Shown: piece after piece, positions 8,055 to 16,428 of the stretch
Numbering within the stretch: the stretch's first letter is position 1
How the letters are laid out: each line of letters starts with the position of its first letter
NCBI RefSeq assembly: GCF_025753855.1
Contig: NZ_JAOWPT010000008.1
Span: 62,001-126,000 of the forward strand
DNA from: Mesorhizobium sp. ZC-5
GTDB lineage: Bacteria; Pseudomonadota; Alphaproteobacteria; Rhizobiales; Rhizobiaceae
Direction: 5' to 3'
Length of the DNA stretch: 64,000 nt
Made by a program: the position numbers and the translations under genes
The notes under the pieces: model-generated
The model's input: only the letters and a program-made list of their open reading frames with translations
Told to the model about the DNA's origin: nothing
The model's database searches: none

Positions 8055-9299
8055 CTACCGCTCCTGGGTCTGAACCTGGGACGCTTCGTCCGCACCTGCC
8101 GCCATCCGCCCGGGGTTGAGGATCCCCTTCGGATCGAACTCGTTCTTCAGCCGCGCCGAAAGCGCCGCCAGGGCCGGCGGCTGCGGCTCGAACACCGGCG
8201 TCGCGGCGCGCCATTGCAGGCCGGCGCGCACCAGCGTCGCATGGCCGCCGCCGAGATTTTTCACCAGCCGGCGCACCGTCTCGGCTTCCGGATCGCTCTC
8301 CATGCGCAGCCAGATCAGGCCGCCCTGCCAATCGTAGAAGGCGTCGGCCCCTGCCTCCATGCGCAGCGCTGACACCATCCTGTGTCCCTGCGACGGTGCC
8401 ATCGACACGCGCCACACCGGCCGCTCGCTGCCGTCGGCGAACGGTGCGCAGTCGCGGATCTCGCGCCAGAGGTTGCGTGACGCATCGGCGCCGATCTCCT
8501 CCAGCCCGGGTGCAGCCTTGAGCAGGTCCTTCAGTTTGGCCAGGCGGTAGGCGACGGATGGCCCGAAACCTTCGAGGCGCAGCAGGGTCGCCGGGCTGCC
8601 CGCGAAGGCGCCATCCAGAACCCGACCGGCGATGTTTTCCGGCAGGTGCGCCGCGCTCGCGACTTCGGCGCTGGAACCAAGCGCCAGCGCCATGGCCGAT
8701 GCCGCCGCGTCGTCCATCAGTCCGCGCAGCGCAAGCGTGGTCTCGGTCTCGGCGGCCGGCAACACCTTGAAGGTCACGGTGGTCAGCGCCGCAAGCGTGC
8801 CCCACGAGCCGGCCAGCGCCTTGGAAAGATCGTAGCCGGTGACGTTCTTCACCACGCGGCCGCCGGACTTGAACGCCTCGCCGCGCCCGGATACCGCCTC
8901 GATGCCGAGGATGTGGTCGCGCGCGGCCCCCGCTTTCAGCCGGCGCGGACCCGAAAGATTGGCGGCGAGCACGCCACCGATGGTGCCGCGCCCGGCTACG
9001 CCGCCGAGCAGGGGGCCGTAATCCATCGGCTCGAACGCGAATTGCTGCTTGTTGTCGGCAAGCAGCCTCTCGATCTCGGCCAGCGGTGTGCCTGCTTTCG
9101 CCGACAGCACCAGCTCTTCCGGCTCGTAGAGCGTGACGCCCGACAGGCCGGAGAGATCGAGCGTATGCGCCGCCTGCACGGGAAGGCCGATGCCGCGCTT
9201 GGAGCCATGGCCGACGATTTCCAGTGGCTGCTCCTCCGCCAGCGCCCACTGGACGGCGGAGAGGGTTTCGGCGGCGGAGGTGGGCGTGAAGGTCGTCAT
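8055..9299 (-). CDS. glcE: Glycolate oxidase, FAD-binding subunit GlcE
   Basis: Second flavin subunit of glycolate oxidase. The 414-residue protein shows the PCMH-type FAD-binding pattern: IVGHGSKRGIG near the N terminus, GRGTIGGVLAANLSGPRRLK and VKNVTGYDLSKALAGSWGTL, then a C-terminal half ending NPGRMAAG, the typical closing motif of this family. The start at 9299 (MTTFTPTS) is chosen because the longer frame up to 9488 would run through the 49-bp inverted repeat and lacks similarity. The repeat lies between this gene and the upstream ASCH-like gene. It is therefore transcribed as part of the glc message, or it splits that message. Confidence 0.93.
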   Translation of the reverse strand: MTTFTPTSAAETLSAVQWALAEEQPLEIVGHGSKRGIGLPVQAAHTLDLSGLSGVTLYEPEELVLSAKAGTPLAEIERLLADNKQQFAFEPMDYGPLLGGVAGRGTIGGVLAANLSGPRRLKAGAARDHILGIEAVSGRGEAFKSGGRVVKNVTGYDLSKALAGSWGTLAALTTVTFKVLPAAETETTLALRGLMDDAAASAMALALGSSAEVASAAHLPENIAGRVLDGAFAGSPATLLRLEGFGPSVAYRLAKLKDLLKAAPGLEEIGADASRNLWREIRDCAPFADGSERPVWRVSMAPSQGHRMVSALRMEAGADAFYDWQGGLIWLRMESDPEAETVRRLVKNLGGGHATLVRAGLQWRAATPVFEPQPPALAALSARLKNEFDPKGILNPGRMAAGADEASQVQTQER

Positions 9300-9337
9300 G
9301 GGTGAAGGGCTCTTGAGAGGAGGTCGCGTTCCTTCGC

Positions 9338-9486
9338 GCCCCCCTCTGTCCTGCCGGACATCTCCCCCACACGGGGGGAGATTGGCTGTGCCACCGTTTT
9401 CGCAAAGGGCTGCCGAAGGAGGACCCGCGTTGACGCTGCCAATCTCCCCCCGTGTGGGGGAGATGTCCGGCAGGACAGAGGGGGGC
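9338..9486. repeat. Palindromic intergenic repeat A, perfect 49-bp inverted repeat
   Basis: The left arm 9338-9386 and right arm 9438-9486 are exact reverse complements over 49 bases, separated by 51 bases. Each arm begins with a C-run, continues through CTGTCCTGCCGGACATC and CCCCCACACGGGGGG and ends ATTGGC. Each arm also contains its own smaller palindromes. It sits inside the glc operon, between the ASCH-like gene and glcE. Five related copies occur in this window (18646, 20595, 27566, 29287, 57733). It resembles the REP/RIME-like palindromes spread through rhizobial genomes. Confidence 0.9.
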
Positions 9487-9507
9487 AACGTAGGGCTCGG
9501 CCGTTTG

Positions 9508-10089
9508 TCATTGATCCTTGCCCACCCGCTTCAACACCACCTTACCCCTCGCCGACAGCCGGTATCCAACCTCGAGGCTTTCCGTCAGCCCGAGTTCCTT
9601 CAGCTTGCGCACGTCCTGCTTGAACTTCAGCTTCTCGACATCGAGCGCTGCCGCCAGTGTCGCCGCGGCAATGGCGGGGTGTTCGCTAATCAGGCGCAGG
9701 ATCGCCGGAAAATAGCCGGGCGTGGATTTTTCCCAGCGCGCGAACCGCGCCTCGATGTCGCGCCATTCGCCATCGGAAGGTTCCGCCGCCTCCCGCTTCG
9801 CCGCCCGTTCGTCTGCTTCGATGCCGGTGAGTTCGATACGATACACAGGATCGCCGTTTTCCGGCCCGAGCATTTTTTGCAGCGCGGCCAGGTTTGCGAA
9901 GCCCGCGGCTAGCGCATCGATCTCGGTCAGACCGGCAGCGTCGATCGTCTCGATCGCGCCGATGCGCACGACGCCGGCCGCGGTACGCACGCGGCCGCCA
10001 GCCTTCACCGTCGGCCGTTTCCAGCGCCGGAAAGCCAGCGTGACGTCGCCACGTGCGATACCGTCGAGGGTTTCCCACCTGAACAGCAT
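9508..10089 (-). CDS. ASCH-domain-like protein inside the glycolate oxidase operon
   Basis: A 193-residue soluble protein. The N-terminal 50 residues (MLFRWETLDGIARGDVTLAFRRWKR, then VKAGGRVRT and VVRIGAIETI) fit the ASCH/PUA-like beta-barrel, in which a G-x-K/V-x-x-x-R-R-W strip is followed by a glycine-led strand. This fold binds RNA or nucleotides. The C-terminal half (about 110-190) is charged and helical, with a winged-helix look (HPAIAAATLAAALDVEKLKFKQDVRKLKELGL). It starts 4 bases after the glcD stop codon and so belongs to the glc message, although no role in glycolate metabolism is known to me. Substrate and function are not known. Confidence 0.8.
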   Translation of the reverse strand: MLFRWETLDGIARGDVTLAFRRWKRPTVKAGGRVRTAAGVVRIGAIETIDAAGLTEIDALAAGFANLAALQKMLGPENGDPVYRIELTGIEADERAAKREAAEPSDGEWRDIEARFARWEKSTPGYFPAILRLISEHPAIAAATLAAALDVEKLKFKQDVRKLKELGLTESLEVGYRLSARGKVVLKRVGKDQ

Positions 10090-10093
10090 CCCG

Positions 10094-11590
10094 TCAAAAC
10101 CTCGGAATGTCCGGGAATGGCAGCTTGCCCTGGTGGATATGCATGCGGCCGAGTTCGGCGCAGCGGCGAAGCTGTGGAAACACCTTTCCAGGATTGAGCA
10201 GGTGTTGCGGGTCGAAGGCGCACTTCACCCGCATCTGCTGGTCGAGATCGATCTCGTTGAACATTTCCGGCATCAGGTCGCGTTTCTCGACGCCGACGCC
10301 ATGCTCGCCGGTGAGCACGCCGCCGACCTTGACGCAGAGCCGCAGGATATCGGAGCCGAATTCCTCCGCCTTTTCGAGTTCGCCCGGCACATTGGCGTCG
10401 TAAAGGATCAGCGGATGCAGGTTGCCGTCGCCGGCGTGGAAGACGTTGGCAACGCGCAGCCCGTACTTTTCCGACAGTTCGCGCATGCCGTGCAGGACTT
10501 TCGGCAGTTGCTTGCGCGGGATGGTGCCGTCCATGCAGTAATAATCCGGCGAGATGCGGCCGACCGCCGGAAATGCCGCCTTGCGCCCGGCCCAGAAGGC
10601 GAGCCTTTCCTGTTCGGATTGCGAAACACGGCAGGTGGTCGAGCCGTTCTGCAGTGCGATGGCCTCGACTGCGCCGATCAGGTGGTCGACCTCGTCGCCG
10701 CAGCCGTCGAGTTCGACAATCAGCAGCGCCTCGCACTCCAGCGGGTAGCCCGCGTGGACGAAATCCTCGGCCGCGTGGATTGCCGGCCGGTCCATCATTT
10801 CCATGCCGCCCGGGATAATGCCGGCGCCGATGATGTCGGCGACGCATTGGCCCGCCTCTTCGCTGGACGGAAAGCCAATCAGCAATGCCCGCGCGGTTTC
10901 CGGCCGTTGCAGGATGCGCACCGTCACCTCGGTGACGACGCCGAGCAGCCCTTCCGACCCTGTCATCACGCCGAGCAGGTCGTAGCCTTCGCTGTCCAGG
11001 TGCTTGCCGCCGAGGCGCACCACCTCGCCGTCCATCAGCACCATTTCTATGCCGAGCACGTTGTTCGCCGTCAGCCCGTATTTCAGGCAGTGCACCCCGC
11101 CGGAGTTTTCCGCGACATTGCCGCCGATCGAGCAGGCGATCTGGGAGGATGGATCAGGGGCGTAATAGAAGCCCTCCTGCTCGACGGCGGTGGTGATGCC
11201 GAGATTGGTGACGCCGGGCTGCACCACCGCGGCCCGGTTGTCGAAATCGATGTCGAGGATGCGGTTGAAGCGGCTCATCACCAGTAGCACCGCGTCTTCC
11301 AGCGGCAGTGCGCCGCCAGAGAGCGAGGTGCCGGAGCCGCGCGGCACCACCTTGATGCTGCGCTCGTTGCAATATTTCAGGATGCGCGAAACCTGCTTCA
11401 CGGTTTCCGGCAGCACGACGACCAGCGGCAGTTGGCGGTATGCCGTCAGCCCGTCGCTCTCGAAAACCCGCATCGAGTTTTCCGCGTCGACGACGCCTTC
11501 ACCTGGCACGATGATCTTCATGTCGGTGACGATCTCGGCACGGCGCGCAAGCGTCGCCGCATCGGGCTTGGGCATGGTCAATCCGGACAT
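10094..11590 (-). CDS. glcD: Glycolate oxidase, FAD-linked catalytic subunit GlcD
   Basis: FAD-dependent oxidase subunit for glycolate or D-lactate. The 498-residue protein has the PCMH FAD fold: VVPRGSGTSLSGGALP (pyrophosphate-binding loop), QPGVTNLGIT, DPSSQIACSIGGNVAENSGGVHCLKYG and GSEGLLGVVTEVTVRI. The C-terminal cap follows with HAGDGNLHPLILYD, GEHGVGVEKRDLMPEMF and the closing NPGKVFP. It is the first gene of the operon, and 83 bases separate it from the DUF3422 gene upstream. No GlcC-type regulator is adjacent; the GntR/FCD regulator at 13194 is paired with lldD instead. Confidence 0.95.
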   Translation of the reverse strand: MSGLTMPKPDAATLARRAEIVTDMKIIVPGEGVVDAENSMRVFESDGLTAYRQLPLVVVLPETVKQVSRILKYCNERSIKVVPRGSGTSLSGGALPLEDAVLLVMSRFNRILDIDFDNRAAVVQPGVTNLGITTAVEQEGFYYAPDPSSQIACSIGGNVAENSGGVHCLKYGLTANNVLGIEMVLMDGEVVRLGGKHLDSEGYDLLGVMTGSEGLLGVVTEVTVRILQRPETARALLIGFPSSEEAGQCVADIIGAGIIPGGMEMMDRPAIHAAEDFVHAGYPLECEALLIVELDGCGDEVDHLIGAVEAIALQNGSTTCRVSQSEQERLAFWAGRKAAFPAVGRISPDYYCMDGTIPRKQLPKVLHGMRELSEKYGLRVANVFHAGDGNLHPLILYDANVPGELEKAEEFGSDILRLCVKVGGVLTGEHGVGVEKRDLMPEMFNEIDLDQQMRVKCAFDPQHLLNPGKVFPQLRRCAELGRMHIHQGKLPFPDIPRF

Positions 11591-11673
11591 GGCGCGCCAG
11601 TTCCCTGCATCGAGTGGTAAAATTCATTTACCAGTCATGCACCTTGGCGCAAGTGCGACCTTCGGGCAAGCGC

Positions 11674-12987
11674 CTATTTGCCGGTTTCGTCGCTATGGGA
11701 ATGGCGGATGCGGCGGACCAGCCACCAGATCGCGAGGACGACGAAGGGCACCGAAACCGCGGTGACGAGCTCGGGTTTGACCGGCTCGCCGAAGATCGCG
11801 GAGCCCTTGGCGAGATAGCCGATCAGGCCGACGACATAATAGGAGACGGCAGCCACCGACAGGCCCTCGACCGTCTGCTGCAGGCGCAGCTGCAGGCGGG
11901 CACGGTTGTTCATCGAGGCAAGCACGTCGCGGTTCTGCCGCTCCACATCGACATCGACCCAGGTGCGCAGCAAGGTTGCGGCGCGGGCGAGCTTCTCGGA
12001 CAGGCTGTCCTGGCGGGCTTCGATTGAGCGGCAGGTGCGCATGGCCGGCGCGACGCGGCGCTGCAGGAAGGCGCTCCAGGTATCATAACCGGGCACGGCA
12101 GCCTCGCCCAGCGCCTCCAGGCGTTCCTCGACGATGCCGTGATAGGCGCGGCTGGCGCCGAAGCGGTAAAGGCTTGCCGCCGCGTCGGCTTCCAGCTCGG
12201 CTGCGAGGTCGGTGAGTTCTGCCAGCAATTCCTGGCTGTCGCGGTGGTCGGTGGCGCGCATCTCGCCGGTCAGCGCCGCCAGTCGGTCCTCGATGCGGCG
12301 CATGCGCGGCGACAGCGACTGCGCAAGCGGCAGACCGAGCATGGCAAGGGTGCGGTAGGTCTCGATCTCTATCAGCCGCTGCGACAGCGCGCCGGTGCGG
12401 GCCGGCGAAAGGCCGCCGTCGAGGATCAGGATGCGGGTCAGGCCATCGCCATCCTGGCGGAAATCGGTCACCGCCGCAGCCTTGCCGTTTTCGACCAGCG
12501 AATAGCAAAGGCTGGCCGCATCGAACCCGGCTATCAGCCGTTCGTTCTGCGGCGTCCATTTGCGGATCTCGAGCTTCACCCCCGAAATCACCTTGCCGGG
12601 CGGGCTGAAACCGTTGCCGAACGGCGAATCGTCGAGCGGCCTGCCGGTGCGGGCATCGGCCGGGCAATCCCAGAGATAGGTCGAGAACTCGGTGTGGCGT
12701 TCCCACGACAGCGAGCCCTTGCCCCACTTCATGGCGTGGTGGCGGGCATGCCGGTCGGGCGCGGCGATGCCCAGGCGGCGGGACAGGTCGGCAAGCGCCG
12801 CCTGGTCGACCGAGCCGCTTTCGGTCATGAATGAAAGTTGCAGCAACAGCCGTGGTGCTTCGATCAGCGGTGACGGGCGAGCATGAACCTCGCCGATCGC
12901 CGCCGGCATCGCCTCATGCGAGGGCATGCCAAGTACGGTACCCGCCTGCCGCTCGCCTTGTTCGGACCTTGCCGCCTTGTCATTCAT
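11674..12987 (-). CDS. DUF3422 family membrane-anchored protein
   Basis: A 437-residue protein of a conserved alphaproteobacterial family of unknown function. The N-terminal part contains EVHARPSPLIEAPRLLLQLSFMT and HAMKWGKGSLSWERHTEFSTY, both typical of DUF3422. A helical middle region (about 260-400) is rich in Glu/Arg and probably coiled. The C terminus has two membrane segments near 378-397 (GLSVAAVSYYVVGLIGYLAKG) and 406-425 (AVSVPFVVLAIWWLV), with a basic tail. The layout recalls CorA-like proteins: a large soluble N-terminal domain, long helices and two C-terminal membrane helices. The start is set at MNDKAARSEQ (GGAG 9 bases upstream); a longer frame to 13101 is possible but has no ribosome-binding site. 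Confidence 0.85.
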   Translation of the reverse strand: MNDKAARSEQGERQAGTVLGMPSHEAMPAAIGEVHARPSPLIEAPRLLLQLSFMTESGSVDQAALADLSRRLGIAAPDRHARHHAMKWGKGSLSWERHTEFSTYLWDCPADARTGRPLDDSPFGNGFSPPGKVISGVKLEIRKWTPQNERLIAGFDAASLCYSLVENGKAAAVTDFRQDGDGLTRILILDGGLSPARTGALSQRLIEIETYRTLAMLGLPLAQSLSPRMRRIEDRLAALTGEMRATDHRDSQELLAELTDLAAELEADAAASLYRFGASRAYHGIVEERLEALGEAAVPGYDTWSAFLQRRVAPAMRTCRSIEARQDSLSEKLARAATLLRTWVDVDVERQNRDVLASMNNRARLQLRLQQTVEGLSVAAVSYYVVGLIGYLAKGSAIFGEPVKPELVTAVSVPFVVLAIWWLVRRIRHSHSDETGK

Positions 12988-13193
12988 CGCCTGGCGCTCC
13001 GCTGTCGTGGCGAAACCAATAAGCCATTCGGTTTCCTTGCGCATCGGGCAGTGTTGTCGCAGTGCAGCATAATTCATGTTGCGTTGCAATATAGATACCA
13101 TTGAAGTGTTCGGACGAAATTGGATAAATAATTTGACCAGTTGCCCGGCTTGCTCCTAAGCTGACGACAATTCAGCCCCGCCGGAGGCCCGCA

Positions 13194-13988
13194 TTGGGCG
13201 AGATCTTCTCCAGGATAGAGCATTCGCGCACCGCCGACGAAGTAGTGCAGCAGATCGAGAGCCTCATTCTCGAGGGTGTGTTGCGTGTCGGCGACCGGCT
13301 GCCGGGCGAGCGCGAACTCGCGCCGCAGTTCGAAGTGTCGCGGCCGATCCTGCGCGATGCGCTGAAGGCGCTGGAAGCGCGCGGGCTGCTGGTGTCGCGC
13401 CACGGCGGCGGCACTTTCGTCGCCGACGTCATCGGCCAGGTCTTTTCGAAACCCGTGATGGACCTCGTCGCCACGCACCCGAAAGCGGCGGCGGACTACA
13501 TGGAATACCGCCGCGAGATCGAGGCGATCGCCGCCGAATATGCGGCGCGTCGCGCCACCGCGGACGATCGCGCCATGCTTGGCCAGATCGTGCGGCGCAT
13601 GCAGGCGGCGCATCAGGGCGGCGACTTCGAGGAAGAAGCGGCGATCGACGTCGAGTTTCACAGCGCCATCGGCGAATGCGCCCACAACATCATCCTCCTG
13701 CACACGCTGCGCTCCTGCTACAGGCTGCTTTCCGACGGCGTCTTCCACAACCGGTTGCTGGTCTACAACCTGCCCGGCGCGCGCGACCGGCTGCTCGAAC
13801 AGCATCTGGCGATCCACAAGGCGGTGACGGAGGGCGATCCGCAAGGCGCCCGCAGCGCGGCAATGGCGCATATCGACTTCGTCACGCAGGCGATGACCGA
13901 GGCCGAACGCACCGGCGACTGGCAGCGCGTGTCGCGGCTCAGGCTGAGGCAGCGCACGGCGCCATCCCGGCTCGAACCGGACAACTGA
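13194..13988 (+). CDS. GntR-family regulator with FCD domain, probable L-lactate-responsive repressor
   Basis: DNA-binding regulator of 264 residues. The N-terminal winged helix (about 14-76) shows LPGERELAPQFEVSRPILRDALKALEARGLL; the C-terminal FCD ligand domain has the metal/acid-binding pattern (EYRREIEAIAAEYAA, IDVEFHSAIGECAHN, LEQHLAIHKAVTEGD with conserved Asp/His). The start codon is TTG at 13194. It is preceded by GGAGG with a 6-base spacer, while the next in-frame ATG is much further in. The gene lies 56 bases upstream of lldD on the same strand. Its role as an LldR/PdhR-like lactate sensor is inferred from that. Confidence 0.9.
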   Translation: MGEIFSRIEHSRTADEVVQQIESLILEGVLRVGDRLPGERELAPQFEVSRPILRDALKALEARGLLVSRHGGGTFVADVIGQVFSKPVMDLVATHPKAAADYMEYRREIEAIAAEYAARRATADDRAMLGQIVRRMQAAHQGGDFEEEAAIDVEFHSAIGECAHNIILLHTLRSCYRLLSDGVFHNRLLVYNLPGARDRLLEQHLAIHKAVTEGDPQGARSAAMAHIDFVTQAMTEAERTGDWQRVSRLRLRQRTAPSRLEPDN

Positions 13989-14044
13989 CGACTTTTCAGC
14001 GCCGGCGTCATGTCCGGCAGGAATTTTGAACGACCGAGGAAATG

Positions 14045-15211
14045 ATGAGCGCTATTCTGGAAATCAACGACCTGAAAGAACTGGCACGCCGCCGCGTGCC
14101 CAGGATGTTCTTCGACTACGCCGATTCGGGTGCGTGGACGGAGAGCACCTATCGCGCCAACGAAGCGGATTTCGCCAAGATCAAGCTGCGCCAGCGGGTG
14201 CTGGTCGACATGGACAACCGCTCGCTGGAATCCACCATGATCGGCGAAAAAGTGTCGATGCCGGTGGCGCTGGCGCCGACCGGCAGCACCGGTATGCAGC
14301 ACGCCGACGGCGAGATGCTGGCCGCCCAGGCCGCCGAGGAATTCGGCGTGCCGTTCACGCTGTCGACGATGAGCATCTGCTCGATCGAGGATGTGGCGTC
14401 GGTGACCAAGAAGCCGTTCTGGTTCCAGCTTTACGTCATGCGCGACAGGGATTTCGTCCACAATCTGATCGACCGCGCCAAGGCGGCGAAATGTTCGGCG
14501 CTGGTGCTCACCCTCGACCTGCAGATGCTGGCGCAACGCCACAAGGACCTGCGCAACGGTCTGTCCGCGCCGCCGAAGATGACCCTGGCGAACATCATCG
14601 ACATCGGCAGGCGTCCGCGCTGGTGGCGAGGTATCCTCGGCACCAAACGCCGCAGCTTCGGCAACATCGTCGGCCACGCCAAGGGGGTCGGCGATCTGGC
14701 CTCGCTGTCATCCTGGACCAACGAGCAGTTCGACCAGAAACTCTCCTGGGCCGACGTCGAGTGGATCAAGAAGCGCTGGGGCGGCAAGCTGATCCTGAAA
14801 GGCATTCTCGACAAGGAAGACGCGGTCAAGGCGCTCGATACCGGGGCCGACGCGATCATCGTCTCCAACCATGGCGGCCGCCAGCTCGATGGGGCGCCCT
14901 CGACGATCTCGGTGCTGCCGGAGATCGTCGAGGCGGTCGATGGCAAGGTCGAAGTTCATCTCGATGGCGGCATCCGCTCCGGCCAGGATGTGCTGAAGGC
15001 GCTGTGCCTCGGCGCCAAGGGTACCTATATCGGCCGGCCGTTCCTCTACGGCCTCGGCGCGCTCGGCAAGCCCGGTGTGACGCTGGCGCTGGAGATCATC
15101 CGCAAGGAACTCGACATGACCATGGCGCTTTGCGGCAAGCGCAATATCCAGGACGTCGGTCCGGAATTGCTGTATCGAACCGTGGTGAGAGAACCCGTGG
15201 ATAGAGCGTGA
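14045..15211 (+). CDS. lldD: FMN-dependent L-lactate dehydrogenase
   Basis: Oxidises L-lactate to pyruvate and passes electrons to the quinone pool. It belongs to the FMN-dependent alpha-hydroxyacid dehydrogenase family. Visible features are RRVPRMFFDYADSGA at the N terminus, LAPTGSTGMQHADGE, WFQLYVMRD, the lysine strip KLILKGILDKEDA, the active-site SNHGGRQLDGAPS with the catalytic histidine, and the phosphate-binding LDGGIRSGQDVLKALCLGAKGTYIGRPFLYG. Two adjacent ATGs (14042 and 14045) are possible; the second has the better distance from GAGGA. The stop codon overlaps the start of the following phosphatase gene (GTGA). Confidence 0.94.
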   Translation: MSAILEINDLKELARRRVPRMFFDYADSGAWTESTYRANEADFAKIKLRQRVLVDMDNRSLESTMIGEKVSMPVALAPTGSTGMQHADGEMLAAQAAEEFGVPFTLSTMSICSIEDVASVTKKPFWFQLYVMRDRDFVHNLIDRAKAAKCSALVLTLDLQMLAQRHKDLRNGLSAPPKMTLANIIDIGRRPRWWRGILGTKRRSFGNIVGHAKGVGDLASLSSWTNEQFDQKLSWADVEWIKKRWGGKLILKGILDKEDAVKALDTGADAIIVSNHGGRQLDGAPSTISVLPEIVEAVDGKVEVHLDGGIRSGQDVLKALCLGAKGTYIGRPFLYGLGALGKPGVTLALEIIRKELDMTMALCGKRNIQDVGPELLYRTVVREPVDRA

Positions 15212-15951
15212 CAGGCTCGGGAATTCACTACCTGGACGCCAAAGGCCCGGACGGTATCCGCATCTATGCGATCGGCGACGTGCACGGCCGCCTCGACCTG
15301 CTGCAAAAAATGCACGAGACGATCGCTCGCGACCTGGCGCAGCATCCAGGACGCGACTGGCGCGTCATCCACCTTGGCGACTATGTCGACCGCGGCCCGG
15401 ATTCGAAGGGTGTCGCCGACTTCCTGATTGCCGCCTGCAAGGCTGACAGCCGCATGCTGGCGATTGCCGGCAATCACGACATCGGCTTCCTCGAATTTCT
15501 CGCCCGCCCGAGTGCCGACGGCCTGTTTGCCCACAATGGCGGCAGGGAAACGGCGAGATCTTATGGCGTCGACATCGATTTCTGGACGCCGGAAACCTTG
15601 CGCGACGGCCACGCCGCGCTGCTGGACGCAGTGCCGGACAGTCACTTTGCCTTCTATCGCCGTCTGCAGCGCCACCTGGAATTCGGCGATTTCTTCTTCT
15701 GCCATGCCGGCATCAGGCCGGGTCGCCCGCTGGAGGATCAGGATCCGGACGACCTGATCTGGATACGCGGCGATTTCCTGAATTATCCCGGCCTGCACCC
15801 CAAAGTTATCGTGCACGGCCACACGCCGGAGGCGGATGTCGAGGTGATGGCGAACCGGGTCAATGTCGACACCGGCGCGTTCAGGTCCGGCCGCCTGTCG
15901 GCACTGGTCATCGACGGCGCGGAAAAGGCGATCCTGGCGGTCGCCGGATAA
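15208..15951 (+). CDS. Calcineurin-like serine/threonine metallophosphatase
   Basis: A 247-residue cytoplasmic PPP-type phosphatase (PrpA/ApaH-like). Metal-binding signatures are in order: YAIGDVHGRLDLL (D and H), HLGDYVDRGPDSKG, AIAGNHDIGFLEF, then CHAGIRPG and VHGHTPEAD. The start is GTG at 15208, overlapping the lldD stop by 4 bases (GTGA), so translation is coupled to lactate dehydrogenase. Its substrate, protein or dinucleotide, cannot be read from the sequence. The neighbouring lactate genes suggest expression on lactate, not a direct role. Confidence 0.9.
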   Translation: MTGSGIHYLDAKGPDGIRIYAIGDVHGRLDLLQKMHETIARDLAQHPGRDWRVIHLGDYVDRGPDSKGVADFLIAACKADSRMLAIAGNHDIGFLEFLARPSADGLFAHNGGRETARSYGVDIDFWTPETLRDGHAALLDAVPDSHFAFYRRLQRHLEFGDFFFCHAGIRPGRPLEDQDPDDLIWIRGDFLNYPGLHPKVIVHGHTPEADVEVMANRVNVDTGAFRSGRLSALVIDGAEKAILAVAG

Positions 15952-16092
15952 TCAGCGGGTTAGCGCGGTGACGCCGTAGCCGTCGACGACGGCATGGCCG
16001 GTCGCTGCGTCGGCGGTATAGATCGCAACGCCCCAGGCCGTGATGGCGAAAAGCATGAAGAAGGACAGGAACGTGGCTCGCAAGGGGGTCAT
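15952..16092 (-). CDS. Small single-span membrane protein, 46 residues
   Basis: A short frame convergent with the phosphatase gene: its stop codon begins the base after the phosphatase stop. The peptide reads MTPLRATFLSFFMLFAITAW and then GVAIYTADAATGHAVV, ending LTR. A basic N terminus, one hydrophobic segment at about residues 7-24 and a short polar tail suggest a small membrane or secreted peptide. An AGGAAG sequence lies 11 bases before the ATG. Support is composition and fit between neighbours only. Confidence 0.5.
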   Translation of the reverse strand: MTPLRATFLSFFMLFAITAWGVAIYTADAATGHAVVDGYGVTALTR

Positions 16093-16428
16093 CTCGGTTT
16101 CGGCTTCCTGAACTTCTGGCACAAACACGGTTACGATTAGGTTTCGCTTCGAAGAAACGATGTTTGAAAGGGTTTGGTTGCAGGCCCCGAAGCGGCGCCC
16201 TTCTAGGCGCAGGTATCGCGGAAAGCCAGCGCCGTATCGCGTGCTTTCGACATCAAATCGCGGCAGTGATTTTTATGCCACGCTAACCGGGTACCTGAGC
16301 CTGGCTCCATGTCGGAAAGGCGCATTTGCACCCGGCCACCCTTCGGGAAGAATGTGGGGCGGTGCGCTTGTTTTTTGTCGCCCCGCCCCGCCTGAACCGT
16401 CCCCACGCCCAGGCTTTCCCTCGAAATC
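16093..16428. other. Intergenic region, nothing recognised
   Basis: The stretch lies between the 46-residue gene and the end of the L,D-transpeptidase gene. An open frame of 67 codons on the minus strand (16203-16406) has no ribosome-binding site and an unconvincing composition. A G/C-rich direct segment near 16370-16400 (CGCCCCGCCCCGCC) lies close to the transpeptidase end. No terminator with a T-run is clear. Confidence 0.35.

Noticed and set aside
9722-11287. Plus-strand open frame of 521 codons over the ASCH-like gene and glcD
   Set aside because: Antisense shadow of two supported genes; His/Asp/Arg-biased translation.
13100-13180. LldR-type operator before the GntR gene
   Set aside because: ATTTGACCAGTTG is only vaguely symmetric; not convincing enough to annotate.
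16203-16406. Minus-strand 67-codon frame
   Set aside because: No start signal, no conserved pattern, between two gene ends.
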